64,000 nt of DNA from Oceaniferula flava. Lineage in GTDB: Bacteria; Verrucomicrobiota; Verrucomicrobiia; Verrucomicrobiales; Akkermansiaceae. Of the stretch, positions 51,180 to 59,516 are shown piece by piece. The translations under genes were made by a program, and so were the position numbers. The notes beneath the pieces are model-generated. The model was given only the letters and a program-made list of their open reading frames with translations. It did not search any database and had not been told where the DNA came from. Numbering within the stretch: the stretch's first letter is position 1; each line of letters starts with the position of its first letter. The stretch spans positions 62,001 through 126,000 of the forward strand of contig NZ_JAFBGL010000006.1 in assembly GCF_016811075.1 (NCBI RefSeq), in the 5' to 3' direction.

Positions 51180-51631
51180 GCTGTCTGTTTACGTTCCAAA
51201 TTTAAAAAACCAAATACGAAAGTGGTGCGGGGGGATTTTTTGACCTTACTTCGCTGAAAAGCTTCGCAGGGGACGGCCGCGAAATAGGCGGAAGGAAGAC
51301 TTGGGTTGTGGCTGGGGTTGAGATTCGTTTTTAAACCACGGAAGGGACGGAATACACGGAAGGTGCTTGGGATGATGATTCCTTGGGGTGTGGTTTTTGA
51401 CCGCGAATCTGGCTAATTGGGCGAATTTTTTTGCTGGGGTTGATGATTCATTTTGGAACCACGGAAAAGACGGAATTGACGGAAGGTTGCTTGGTTGTGG
51501 GGTTTTTGACCCTGCTGTGCTAGCGCTTTGCAGGGCGCGGGCGCGGATTTTTGCTGGGGTTGTGGGGGGCTGGGGGGATTTGTTGCATGTGGGCGTTGCT
51601 CGTTCGTTATCTGGGTGTAACTTTGATTGTG
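51180..51631. other. 452-nt intergenic region with imperfect tandem repeats
   Basis: No gene is supported. Two copies of a roughly 120-nt unit start near 51312 and 51433 (each with GCTGGGGTTG, then ACCACGGAA..GACGGAAT and ACGGAAGG), and a third partial copy begins near 51552. GC-rich with many G runs. Confidence 0.45.
51312..51560. repeat. Imperfect tandem repeat, two copies plus a fragment
   Basis: Shared words are GCTGGGGTTG, AACCACGGAA, GACGGAAT, ACGGAAGGT, GCTTGG and GGTTTTTGACC, in the same order in both copies with about 121 nt between equivalent positions. Such ACCACGGAA-type intergenic repeats are frequent in Verrucomicrobia and Planctomycetes. Function unknown. Confidence 0.5.
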
Positions 51632-52024
51632 ATGAGATTTTGGATACCAGCGTTGTTCTTGCTTGCTGCGCCTTGTTGGGGTGGGGAGAAGGATGTTTGG
51701 TATGATGCTTCCGGCAAGGTGGTGAAGACGACGGAGCCGGTGGTGGAGAAAGAGCCTTTTGTGGCCGACTGGCAGAAGCGGGAAGCGGCGCGGCTGGAGG
51801 CGCAGCGGACGGGGAACTACAGCGATCGGGTTTACCATCGCTCGCGCAGTAGCTGGTATCACGGCTACCCGCACTACGGCGGCTATTACTATGGCAGTGC
51901 GCCGCGCTATCACTACAGCGGTCATCACCGGAACCGTGGCCACGGGCATTCACGCTGGGGTTTCCGCGGCAGCTACCACGGCAGCTACCACGGCAATGGC
52001 TGGTCGGTGCGCGTGGGTTACTGA
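51632..52024 (+). CDS. Exported Gly/His/Tyr-rich hypothetical protein
   Basis: A 130-residue protein. The ATG at 51632 opens a signal peptide (RFWIPALFLLAAPCWG). The mature part has a DVWYDASGKVVKTTEP segment, a charged helix, and a C-terminal 70 residues rich in Tyr, His, Gly, Ser and Arg (HGYPHYGGYYYGSAPRYHYS, then SYHGSYHGNG). The composition suggests a metal-binding or structural envelope protein. No family recognised. Confidence 0.65.
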   Translation: MRFWIPALFLLAAPCWGGEKDVWYDASGKVVKTTEPVVEKEPFVADWQKREAARLEAQRTGNYSDRVYHRSRSSWYHGYPHYGGYYYGSAPRYHYSGHHRNRGHGHSRWGFRGSYHGSYHGNGWSVRVGY

Positions 52025-52156
52025 GCGCCGAGGAGGGCGAGCTTTTGAAGCGCGGCGACGATGTTGCCGCTGATCCGTGCATGGAGGCACGGTTGTGTCG
52101 CTGCACGCTGCTATGTGAGCCGATTGATGGGCCGCTGGTTTTTCAGCGCAGGTGAA

Positions 52157-52546
52157 CTATTCCGCAGGAGCGGCGCTGGGTGGCTTGATGGCAGCGCTGG
52201 GCTGGTCAACAGGGTTGGTGACATTGGTGCTGCTGCTACCGAGGCCGATGGATGATTCCTTGCCTTCGGCGAGCTGCTCTTTGGTGGGCAGGTTGGTATC
52301 GCTTTTGGGAACCAGAAATGCGGCCGTGGCGTTGTAGTTCTGAGGTTTCGCAGTTGCGGCGACACGTCGCTGCGATGAGCGCTGCCTGGAGTTACGGCGT
52401 GGGACTTCGACCTCTGGCTCCTCAATCACGATGGCCAGTGGGGCGTCCGTCGTGTCCACCTCGGCCTCTTTGTTGGCACAGGATGAGGCAATGACCGAGA
52501 TCCCGGCGAGGGCGGTGAGCGTGAGCATGGTGGTAAAGTTCTTCAT
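52157..52546 (-). CDS. Putative lipoprotein of unknown function
   Basis: A 129-residue protein. The N-terminus (TMLTLTALAGISVIASSC) ends in a lipobox-like ASSC with Cys23 as the likely lipidation site. The rest is low-complexity: acidic (IEEPEVEVP), then Arg/Ser-rich (RRNSRQRSSQRR), then Pro/Ser/Ala-rich. It probably lies in the periplasm as an unstructured, membrane-attached protein. No domain recognised. Confidence 0.65.
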   Translation of the reverse strand: MKNFTTMLTLTALAGISVIASSCANKEAEVDTTDAPLAIVIEEPEVEVPRRNSRQRSSQRRVAATAKPQNYNATAAFLVPKSDTNLPTKEQLAEGKESSIGLGSSSTNVTNPVDQPSAAIKPPSAAPAE

Positions 52547-52663
52547 TCCGTAGGTGGCAAGCAGGTGTGGCTGACATTCATACGGCGACGATGATGGGCT
52601 GGCAATACGGAAAATCTGGAAATCCGAGCGGTGAGGGGTGGATTTCCTAGCTCATGCCGGGCA

Positions 52664-52699
52664 CAAAAAAACAAGCGACCGGTTTCCCCGTCGCTTGTT
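52664..52699 (-). terminator. Rho-independent terminator of the desaturase gene
   Basis: Read on the minus strand, ACAAGCGAC and GTCGCTTGT (52698-52690 and 52679-52671) form a perfect 9-bp stem around GGGGAAACCG, followed by seven T. It lies 27 nt after the desaturase stop. Confidence 0.85.
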
Positions 52700-52725
52700 C
52701 TCAAATAGGTTTAAGTCGCTGTGAC

Positions 52726-53835
52726 TTAAGCGGAACTCTTGGGGAGACGCTTCATGCTGGAGATGTGGCGGACCATTTCGCGGGTCTCTTGCTGCCATTG
52801 GTTCATGGCCTTGCGGGAGACTTCCACTTTGTTAGAAATGGCATTTTCCAGCTCGGTGTAGCTCTCGCTGAGACGCTGGGAGAAGCTGTGCAGCATCTCG
52901 GTAGCTTTCTCGGTGATCGGGCTGTTCTCTTCGATGGCAGCGAGGCGTTGCTCGGCCTGACGGCGGGCTTCGCGCATCTCTGCGAGTAGAATTTTCTCAT
53001 CAGGCACGGTGCGCAGGTTGCTGGCGAGGCCGAGCTTGGAGAGCGTCCAGATCATCCACTTGGTGGGATCGAACTGCCATGGCTTCACGCCGTTACGGTA
53101 GTCGTGCTGGAATGCGTGGTGGTAGTTGTGGTAGCCCTCGCCGCAGGTGAAGACGGCCATGATGGCGGAGTCACGAGCGGAGTTGTCTGTGTTGTAGGGG
53201 CGTTTGCCGATGGTGTGGCAGAGGGAGTTGATGAAGAAGGTGCAGTGCTGCACACAAACGATGCGCAGGATACCGGAAAGCAGGAAGCCGCCGAGCGCGC
53301 CCTGGGAGCCGTTCCAGAGGTAACCGAGGCCGGTAGGAAGAAGGACACCGACGACCAGGCCGATGAGGTGCACCCACTTGTGCTGCCACATGACGAGTTT
53401 GTCTTTCTTGAGGTCGTTGACGTTGTCCATAGGTGGCTCAGGCTTGAGCTTGAACATCAACCAGCCGATGTGAGCCCACATGAAGCCCTTGGAGATATCG
53501 TAAGGATCGTCGTCGTGATCGACGTGTTTGTGGTGCAGACGGTGGTCGGCGGTCCAATCCAGGCAGGAGTTCTCAAAAGCGCAGGCGCCGAACACCAGGG
53601 TGGTGAGTTTCACCGGCCACTTCGCTTTGAAGGCAAGGTGGGAAAAGAGACGGTGGTAGCCGAGGGTGATGCTCATCGTGGTGATGGTAGCGTAGAAGAA
53701 GAACATCGAGGCTTGGAACCAGTCGATGCCGTATTTCCAAAGGTAAATCGGCACGGCGGTCACGGCAGTCAGGGCCGTCACGATGAGGAAGATACTGGTA
53801 ATCCAGTTGACTCGGTTAAATGGAATGCGAAGCAT
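52726..53835 (-). CDS. Membrane fatty acid (acyl-CoA) desaturase with coiled-coil tail
   Basis: A 369-residue protein from the ATG at 53835. The three histidine boxes of the delta-9 desaturase family are HRLFSH, HRLHHKH and EGYHNYHHAF, which bind the di-iron centre. Four membrane helices are visible (WITSIFLIVTALTAVTAVPI, ASMFFFYATITTMSITLGY, LIGLVVGVLLPTGLGYL, LGGFLLSGILRIVCVQHC). It introduces a cis double bond into acyl chains in the membrane. The C-terminal 90 residues are an Ala/Glu/Arg-rich coiled coil (EMREARRQAEQRLAAIEE, NAISNKVEVSRKAMNQWQQE), an extension not found in the standard enzymes. The function of the tail is unknown. Confidence 0.9.
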   Translation of the reverse strand: MLRIPFNRVNWITSIFLIVTALTAVTAVPIYLWKYGIDWFQASMFFFYATITTMSITLGYHRLFSHLAFKAKWPVKLTTLVFGACAFENSCLDWTADHRLHHKHVDHDDDPYDISKGFMWAHIGWLMFKLKPEPPMDNVNDLKKDKLVMWQHKWVHLIGLVVGVLLPTGLGYLWNGSQGALGGFLLSGILRIVCVQHCTFFINSLCHTIGKRPYNTDNSARDSAIMAVFTCGEGYHNYHHAFQHDYRNGVKPWQFDPTKWMIWTLSKLGLASNLRTVPDEKILLAEMREARRQAEQRLAAIEENSPITEKATEMLHSFSQRLSESYTELENAISNKVEVSRKAMNQWQQETREMVRHISSMKRLPKSSA

Positions 53836-54225
53836 AATATTAAAGTTTAGGTTAAACGGGGGGTTAAAACCAACTCCTCTCAGGGGAGTGAGGCGCACTC
53901 ATTACACTCGCTATCCCATAAGGTCAAGACTGGGCTGGGGCAGCGGAGCGTGAGCGAATCGTCATTTCAAACCTTGTTTTAGGCGCAATTCCCCATTCCA
54001 TAAACATTGCATATGGTTGAATGGCAGTCATTTAGAGGGTGAATTTTTTTATGAATTGGTGGGGTTTCAGGTCGAAAAGTGGCTATTGCTGGGCCAGAGA
54101 TGTGCCTGTTAGCCGGAATTTCGAATTTCGACTTAAGACCGAGGCACATGATGAAGTATATCTCAGTGCATTACACGCCGTTGCCTCCCGAGGCTCTTCC
54201 GGCGGCCCATTTCACCTGATCCATC
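53836..54225. other. 390-nt intergenic region between divergent genes
   Basis: No supported gene. It must hold the promoters of the desaturase and of the sulfatase. No clear operator or terminator seen. Confidence 0.4.
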
Positions 54226-55683
54226 ATGACTCTTAGACCGCTCCTGCTCAGCCTGACCCTCGCCTCCGCCGCCATGGCGCAGGAGAAACCGAATATCGTG
54301 TTCATCCTTGCCGATGACATGGGCTACGATTCTATTTCCATCAATAACCCGGCCATGGGGCCGCTGAAGACGCCGCACATCGATCGTTTGGCAGGTCAGG
54401 GGATGAACTTCACCGATGCCCATTCCGGCTCATCGGTCTGCACCCCGACCCGCTACGCCCTGCTCACTGGGCGCTACTGCTGGAGATCGCGGCTGAAGAG
54501 CTCGGTGCTCTGGGACTACGCACGGCCGCTGGTGGAAGACGAGCGATTGACGGTAGCTGAGATGCTGAAAAAGCAGGGCTACCACACCGGAATGATCGGC
54601 AAGTGGCACCTCGGGCTGAACTGGTATGATCGCGAGGGTAAGCTGGCCAATGCTGACCTGAAAGACTCCGATGCCATGTTCCGCCGCGACAAGGGAGCCA
54701 AGCGCCTGAGGGCGGTGCAGGCGAGCATCGACTTCAGCAAGCCGACCACCGGCGGCCCGAACAGCCACGGTTTCGACTACTGGTTTGGCGTCGATTTACC
54801 CAACATGCCCCCCTATCTCTTTCTGGAAAATGGCAAGACCGTCGGCACCCCCACGGTGATGAAGCCGAAGAGCATGTTTGGCCACGATGGCCTGATGCTG
54901 GAAGGCTGGGAGCTGGAAAACATCCTGCCCACGCTGGCGAAAAAATCCACCGAGTGGATCCACAGCGCTGCCAAACAAAAGCAGCCGTTCTTCCTCTACG
55001 TGCCGCTGACCTCGCCGCACACACCGATCTCGCCAAGCAAGGAGTGGCAGGGGAAAAGTGGCGTCAGCCGCTACTGCGACTTTGTCATGGAGACGGACGC
55101 CGTGGTCGGCCAGATCGTGCAAGCGATCGATGACGCAGGCATCGCCGACAACACCTTGGTGATTTTCTCCACCGACAATGGCACCACCGGCGGGGCGGCA
55201 AAAATGAAGCAGCACCACGAACAGGGGGTCAACCTGATGAACCAGCTCAGAGGTTTCAAAGCGCAGATCTTCGAGGGGGGCCACCGGGTGCCGATGATCG
55301 TGCGCTGGCCGGGGAAAGTGGCAGCCGGATCGACTTGTTCGGAGCTTGTGGGCCTGACCGATTTCATGGCCACCACTGCTGATCTGCTAGGCGTGACCCT
55401 GCCGGAAGATGCTGCCGAAGACAGCTTCAGCATCCTGTCCTTACTAACAGGAAAAGCCGAATCTCTACCGAACCGACCCTTGGTGGTGAACCACGACATC
55501 CGCGGTAACTTCGCCATCCGCAAGGGGAAGTGGAAACTCATCCCCGGCGCCGAGAGTGCCGAACTCTACGATCTGGAAGCCGACCTCAAGGAGAGCAACA
55601 ACGTCGCGGCCTCACATCCGGAACTGGTGAAGGAGCTGCAGGAAACCTTGCAGCGCTATCAGGAATCCGGTCGCTCGAAGTAG
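54226..55683 (+). CDS. Exported sulfatase (arylsulfatase family S1)
   Basis: A 485-residue secreted sulfatase. Signal peptide LLLSLTLASAAMA (to residue 18). The active-site sequence SVCTPTRYALLTGRY has the canonical C-x-P-x-R, with Cys72 to be converted to formylglycine by a maturation enzyme not found in this window. Metal-binding motifs are visible: IVFILADDMG (Asp30, Asp31), GKWHLG and FFLYVPLTSPHTPI, and later FSTDNGTTGG. It hydrolyses sulfate esters from polysaccharides or glycosaminoglycans outside the cytoplasm; the target sugar is not deducible. The neighbouring GH105 gene points to algal or plant polysaccharides. Confidence 0.92.
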   Translation: MTLRPLLLSLTLASAAMAQEKPNIVFILADDMGYDSISINNPAMGPLKTPHIDRLAGQGMNFTDAHSGSSVCTPTRYALLTGRYCWRSRLKSSVLWDYARPLVEDERLTVAEMLKKQGYHTGMIGKWHLGLNWYDREGKLANADLKDSDAMFRRDKGAKRLRAVQASIDFSKPTTGGPNSHGFDYWFGVDLPNMPPYLFLENGKTVGTPTVMKPKSMFGHDGLMLEGWELENILPTLAKKSTEWIHSAAKQKQPFFLYVPLTSPHTPISPSKEWQGKSGVSRYCDFVMETDAVVGQIVQAIDDAGIADNTLVIFSTDNGTTGGAAKMKQHHEQGVNLMNQLRGFKAQIFEGGHRVPMIVRWPGKVAAGSTCSELVGLTDFMATTADLLGVTLPEDAAEDSFSILSLLTGKAESLPNRPLVVNHDIRGNFAIRKGKWKLIPGAESAELYDLEADLKESNNVAASHPELVKELQETLQRYQESGRSK

Positions 55684-56409
55684 TTACGCCTTGCGTTTCC
55701 AGACACTCACCAGCGAGACCGTCCACTGGAACTTGCGGGCGGTTTCGCGGATTAAAAACGGTTCGTCGTGCTGGCTGCAGAGCTCAAAGTGCTCGGCCAG
55801 CTCGTCTTTGAGCCAGCTGAAGGTGTCCGATTGCGGCTGATTCGCCGGCGGGGTGAATTCGTCCAGCCAGGTGCAGGGGGTGGCGAGCACCAGGGTGCCG
55901 CCGGGACGGACTAACGAGCCGAGACGCTGCAGCAGCTTCTGCGGCTCGGGAAGCCGACAGATCAAGTTCGCCGCGTGCACCCGATCGAAGCTGCCTAGGC
56001 TGTCCGGCAAGTTCATCGCATCGCCCTGCAGGAAGCGGACGCGCTCAGGTATCGCCCCGTCGGGCAGGGTGGCGGTGGCGGGTCGGCTTTGTTTTCCCGT
56101 CTCCAAAATCTGGTAGTCGTGTTGGCCGCTGCTGCGTAGGGTCTCTGCGGCATCGATGAAGCTCTGTGAGAAATCGATGCCAATCACCTCCGCGCTGCTG
56201 CGGCTGAGCTCGAACGACGATCGGCCGACTGCGCAGCCGAGATCGAGGGTGCGGTCGCAGTTTTCCTCCGGGAAATAGGCCACCGTGCGCGCCGGGAATC
56301 CGATCGCCTCCTTGGGGCCGAACTTCCACGGCATGATTTCCTCCTCGCTGCCGTAATGCATCAGGAGATACTCGCTGAGCAGCTGATCGCTTTCGTAGAC
56401 GTTGGCCAT
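55684..56409 (-). CDS. Putative 4-mercaptohistidine N1-methyltransferase (OvoA C-terminal-like)
   Basis: A 241-residue SAM-dependent methyltransferase from the ATG at 56409, which has a GAGGGTGA ribosome site. The block ANVYESDQLLSEYLLMHYGS at the start and RKFQWTVSLVSVWKRK at the end are those of the C-terminal half of OvoA, the ovothiol enzyme (family TIGR04345, from memory). The SAM loop is TLDLGCAVGRSSFELSR. In OvoA the N-terminal sulfoxide synthase half is fused to it; here only the methyltransferase is present and no partner gene is in the window. Product and substrate are inferred from the family. Confidence 0.75.
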   Translation of the reverse strand: MANVYESDQLLSEYLLMHYGSEEEIMPWKFGPKEAIGFPARTVAYFPEENCDRTLDLGCAVGRSSFELSRSSAEVIGIDFSQSFIDAAETLRSSGQHDYQILETGKQSRPATATLPDGAIPERVRFLQGDAMNLPDSLGSFDRVHAANLICRLPEPQKLLQRLGSLVRPGGTLVLATPCTWLDEFTPPANQPQSDTFSWLKDELAEHFELCSQHDEPFLIRETARKFQWTVSLVSVWKRKA

Positions 56410-56491
56410 GGCGTCACCCTCATGAATGCGGCGGCAAGAAGCAAGGGCGAAGCGATTGCCATGGGCTGAAAATTCCTCTATCGATGCTGGC

Positions 56492-56818
56492 ATGACCGCA
56501 GTGAGCAAGCCCAGTGGGCGAAATCGTCCGGAGCTCTGGCTCTATTCCATCGCCATGTTTGGGCCGGCGTTTCTCGCGGCATGTTATTTCGGCCTGCCGG
56601 ACTCCTTGGCTCCCTATATTCGATGGATCCTCGGTGTGCACATTCTGTGGATGTTGTTAGGCGCCTGCTATTGCTCCTGGTTCAACGCCACCGATGAGGG
56701 CAAGGGGCCGCTCGCCGTGGGCCGCGCGATCCTCGGTCTGGTGATGAATGGTCTGATGCAGGTGCTGCTGCACATTGCCACGCTCATCATCGGCGCAGGG
56801 ATCCTCCAGCAAGTCTGA
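56492..56818 (+). CDS. Small membrane protein of unknown function
   Basis: A 108-residue protein from the ATG at 56492; the frame is open from 56426 but that segment overlaps the divergent methyltransferase leader. Three membrane helices are visible (LYSIAMFGPAFLAACYFGLP, WILGVHILWMLLGACYCSWF, VMNGLMQVLLHIATLIIGAG). No family recognised. It is divergent from the methyltransferase gene. Confidence 0.65.
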   Translation: MTAVSKPSGRNRPELWLYSIAMFGPAFLAACYFGLPDSLAPYIRWILGVHILWMLLGACYCSWFNATDEGKGPLAVGRAILGLVMNGLMQVLLHIATLIIGAGILQQV

Positions 56819-56893
56819 ACCCGTCTGCTGACGCTGATGGCGGATTTCCAGATTGCGTGTCTGCTAGACGATCGGTAGATTCCATCACTCATC

Positions 56894-58114
56894 ATGATGA
56901 AATACCTCTACAGCCCCCTCATCGCGCTCACGCTTGCCAGCACTTGGGCGACTGCTGCACCGTCTGAAATCGACCCCAAAGCGGTGCATGAAATCACCAA
57001 GCGTGTGGCCGATTGGCAGATCAAGACCTTCCCTGAGCACCTGAAATACCGCGCCCTCTCGACCCGGATGCAGGAAGCGGTTCAGAAGAAAAAGGAAGAC
57101 CCGAACTACAAGATGAACGGTTACGTCAGGAGCTCGACCAGCAAGAACTGGCATGACCTCGCCTGGCACAACGGCGCGCTCTACGCCGGCATGAACCAAT
57201 GGCGGAAGGTGGTGAAAGATCCGAAATACATCGAGTGGCTGAAAATGATCGGCAAGCGCAACGACTGGAAACTGCACAAGCGCCCCTACCATGCCGATGA
57301 CCACACCGTGGGCCAGTTCTACCTCGCCCTCTACGAAGAAACCAAAGATCTGGCGATGCTGAAACCCACGGAGGAGCACTTCGACTGGATTCTGGCCAAC
57401 CCCAAGACCGGCTCGCTGACGTGGACCAAGGACAAATCGAGCGACGCCCACCACCGCTGGGGCTGGTGTGACGCGCTGTTCATGGCACCTCCGGTCTGGG
57501 CCCGACTCGCCAAGGTCACCGGCGAGCCGAAGTATCTCGATTTCATGCACCAGGAATACATGGCGACCTATGACCTGCTCTGGGACAAGGACGAGCACCT
57601 GTTCTGGCGCGATAGCAGCTACTTCGAGCAGCGTGAGGCGAATGGCGAGAAAATCTTCTGGGCGCGTGGCAACGGCTGGGTATTCGGCGGCCTCGCCTTG
57701 ATGATCCCCGATCTGCCGAAGGACTGGGAGCACCGCGCGTTCTACATCCAGACCTACAAAGAGATGGCGGCGAAAATCAAAACTCTCCAGCGTGAGGACG
57801 GGACTTGGTCGATGGGTCTGTTAGGCGGTGTCGAGGGCTACCCGATCAAAGAAACCAGCGGCACCTCCTTTTTCACCTTCGGTCTCGCCTGGGGAGTGAA
57901 TCAGGGGATTCTCGACAAAGAAGAATACCTCCCTGTGATCACCAAGGGCTGGAATGCGCTGACTCAGTGCGTGCAGCCTGATGGCCTGTTAGGCTACGTG
58001 CAGCCCGTGGGAGCCGCGCCGGGTGATTCATTTCCTGACAAATCGGAAGTCTACGGAGTGGGTGCATTTCTCGCAGCAGGCGCTGAGGTGTATCGGCTAT
58101 CCGGTGGCAAATAA
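56894..58114 (+). CDS. Exported GH105 family hydrolase (unsaturated rhamnogalacturonyl hydrolase-like)
   Basis: A 406-residue protein with a signal peptide (ALTLASTWATA, to residue 22). The (alpha/alpha)6 barrel of GH105/YteR is recognisable: HDLAWHNGALYAGMNQW, HADDHTVGQFYLALYE, and the catalytic segment HHRWGWCDALFMAPPVWA, with Asp193 equivalent to the YteR proton donor. WARGNGWVFGGLALMI follows. GH105 enzymes remove the 4,5-unsaturated uronate left by polysaccharide lyases, acting on pectin, ulvan or similar chains. A sulfatase gene is 2.7 kb upstream and an MFS transporter gene starts 97 nt downstream. Confidence 0.9.
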   Translation: MMKYLYSPLIALTLASTWATAAPSEIDPKAVHEITKRVADWQIKTFPEHLKYRALSTRMQEAVQKKKEDPNYKMNGYVRSSTSKNWHDLAWHNGALYAGMNQWRKVVKDPKYIEWLKMIGKRNDWKLHKRPYHADDHTVGQFYLALYEETKDLAMLKPTEEHFDWILANPKTGSLTWTKDKSSDAHHRWGWCDALFMAPPVWARLAKVTGEPKYLDFMHQEYMATYDLLWDKDEHLFWRDSSYFEQREANGEKIFWARGNGWVFGGLALMIPDLPKDWEHRAFYIQTYKEMAAKIKTLQREDGTWSMGLLGGVEGYPIKETSGTSFFTFGLAWGVNQGILDKEEYLPVITKGWNALTQCVQPDGLLGYVQPVGAAPGDSFPDKSEVYGVGAFLAAGAEVYRLSGGK

Positions 58115-58211
58115 GGTTCAAGTTTGAACCAGCTGCTGCACGAGCTATCCGGGCGGCAGCAAGCAATAGCCTTGCGCTCCGGCCTTGGCTGGCATTGTCT
58201 CTGCCGCGAGT

Positions 58212-59426
58212 ATGGATGACAGTGCGGACATCGGGCAGCAGCGACGCACCTTTCTATGGGAAATGGTGCGCTCTGTGCCTCAGGGGTTTATCGAAACGTC
58301 GGGCACCACCTTCGCCATGTATGTGGCCATTGCGGTGTTTGATGTGCCGATGGGCATGAAGATGGCGATTGCCGGAGCTGGCAGCATCGGGCTGCTGCTG
58401 AGCCTGTTCATCGTGCAAATTGTTAGGCGGCTCGGCTGCTCGGTGAATGCGATGTCGCTGTTCGTCTGGGCGGCGGCGGCGCTGGGCTTTGCCATGGCGG
58501 CGATGGCCGGGAGCTCGGCCACGCTCTACGTCGCCGGCGTCTGCGTCTCCGCCCTGATGCTGACCCTCGGCACACCGCTGATGGCGCAGATTTACCGCAA
58601 GCATTATCCGAACCGACTGCGCGGTCGGCTATTTTCCATCGCCGGCATGTTGCGCGCGGTGATCGCGGCGGCGGCAGGTCTGGGGCTGGGTGTCTGGCTC
58701 ACGGCGCAGGGGAAAGATTTCCACGGATTGTTCTGGTTCTACAGCGGCTGCTGTCTGCTGATGGCCGGCTGTGTGCTCGCCATGGCGCGGGTGAAGCTAC
58801 GCCGGACACGCCGGCTGCGCTTGTTCGATGCCTTCAGCCACGTCAAAAACGATCGCGTCTTCCGCAAGCTGCTGATGTCGTGGATGGTGCTCGGCCTGGG
58901 GAATTTGTTATCCTTCGCTCTTTTCGTCGAGTTCATCACTAATCCGGATTACGGCTTTGCCCTCGAGGCGAATCGGGTGGGAATGATCACCAGCACCATT
59001 CCCATGCTGGCCTTCATCCTCTGCGTGGTGCCCTGGGGCATGGTGTTTGATCGACTTCCCTTCTACCGTGTGCGCATCATGGTGAACGTGTTTTTCCTCA
59101 GCGGCACCCTGGTTTACTACCTCGGGGGCTCATACCTGACACTCTGCATCGGCATGGCCATTCACGGCATTGCGCGCGGCGGTGGCAGCATCCTCTGGAG
59201 TCTCTGGGTGACCCGTTTTTCCACCGAAGACAACGTCGGGGAATACATGAGTGTGCACACCTGCTTCACCGGCCTCCGCGGCACCATCGCCCCGATCATC
59301 GCCTTCTCCGTGGCCGGAACGCTCGGCCCCAGCGTGGTCGCGATCTCAGGAGCTTCCTTGATCGTGATCTCCTCCATCATGATCTGGCCCGAACTCCGCG
59401 AAGAAGCCCGCCAAGCTAGCAAGTAG
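58212..59426 (+). CDS. MFS-type transporter
   Basis: A 404-residue protein from the ATG at 58212. About twelve membrane helices, such as ETSGTTFAMYVAIAVFDVPM, AIAGAGSIGLLLSLFIVQIV, LFVWAAAALGFAMAAMAG and IPMLAFILCVVPWGMVFD. The loop YRKHYPNRLRGRLFSIAG is typical of major facilitator proteins of the group found near GH genes. Likely uptake of the monosaccharide or disaccharide made by the GH105 enzyme, in exchange for protons. The substrate is inferred only from the neighbouring gene. Confidence 0.82.
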   Translation: MDDSADIGQQRRTFLWEMVRSVPQGFIETSGTTFAMYVAIAVFDVPMGMKMAIAGAGSIGLLLSLFIVQIVRRLGCSVNAMSLFVWAAAALGFAMAAMAGSSATLYVAGVCVSALMLTLGTPLMAQIYRKHYPNRLRGRLFSIAGMLRAVIAAAAGLGLGVWLTAQGKDFHGLFWFYSGCCLLMAGCVLAMARVKLRRTRRLRLFDAFSHVKNDRVFRKLLMSWMVLGLGNLLSFALFVEFITNPDYGFALEANRVGMITSTIPMLAFILCVVPWGMVFDRLPFYRVRIMVNVFFLSGTLVYYLGGSYLTLCIGMAIHGIARGGGSILWSLWVTRFSTEDNVGEYMSVHTCFTGLRGTIAPIIAFSVAGTLGPSVVAISGASLIVISSIMIWPELREEARQASK

Positions 59427-59435
59427 CTCGTAGAT

Positions 59436-59516
59436 CGTAGCGAAGGATTTGCATCCTTCGTGCTCTAACGCTTCGATGAACCTTGCGCTGACGAAGAGTG
59501 CAAATTCTTCGCTACG
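59436..59516. repeat. REP-like long palindrome, also a possible bidirectional terminator
   Basis: The left arm (59436-59460, CGTAGCGAAGGATTTGCA and on) and right arm (59492-59516, ending CTTCGCTACG) are 25-bp complementary with three mismatches, around a 31-nt loop. It fills the gap between convergent genes and overlaps the last codons of the leftward gene (stop at 59512). The word CGTAGCGAAG is a frequent intergenic repeat type in this phylum, from memory. Confidence 0.6.
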
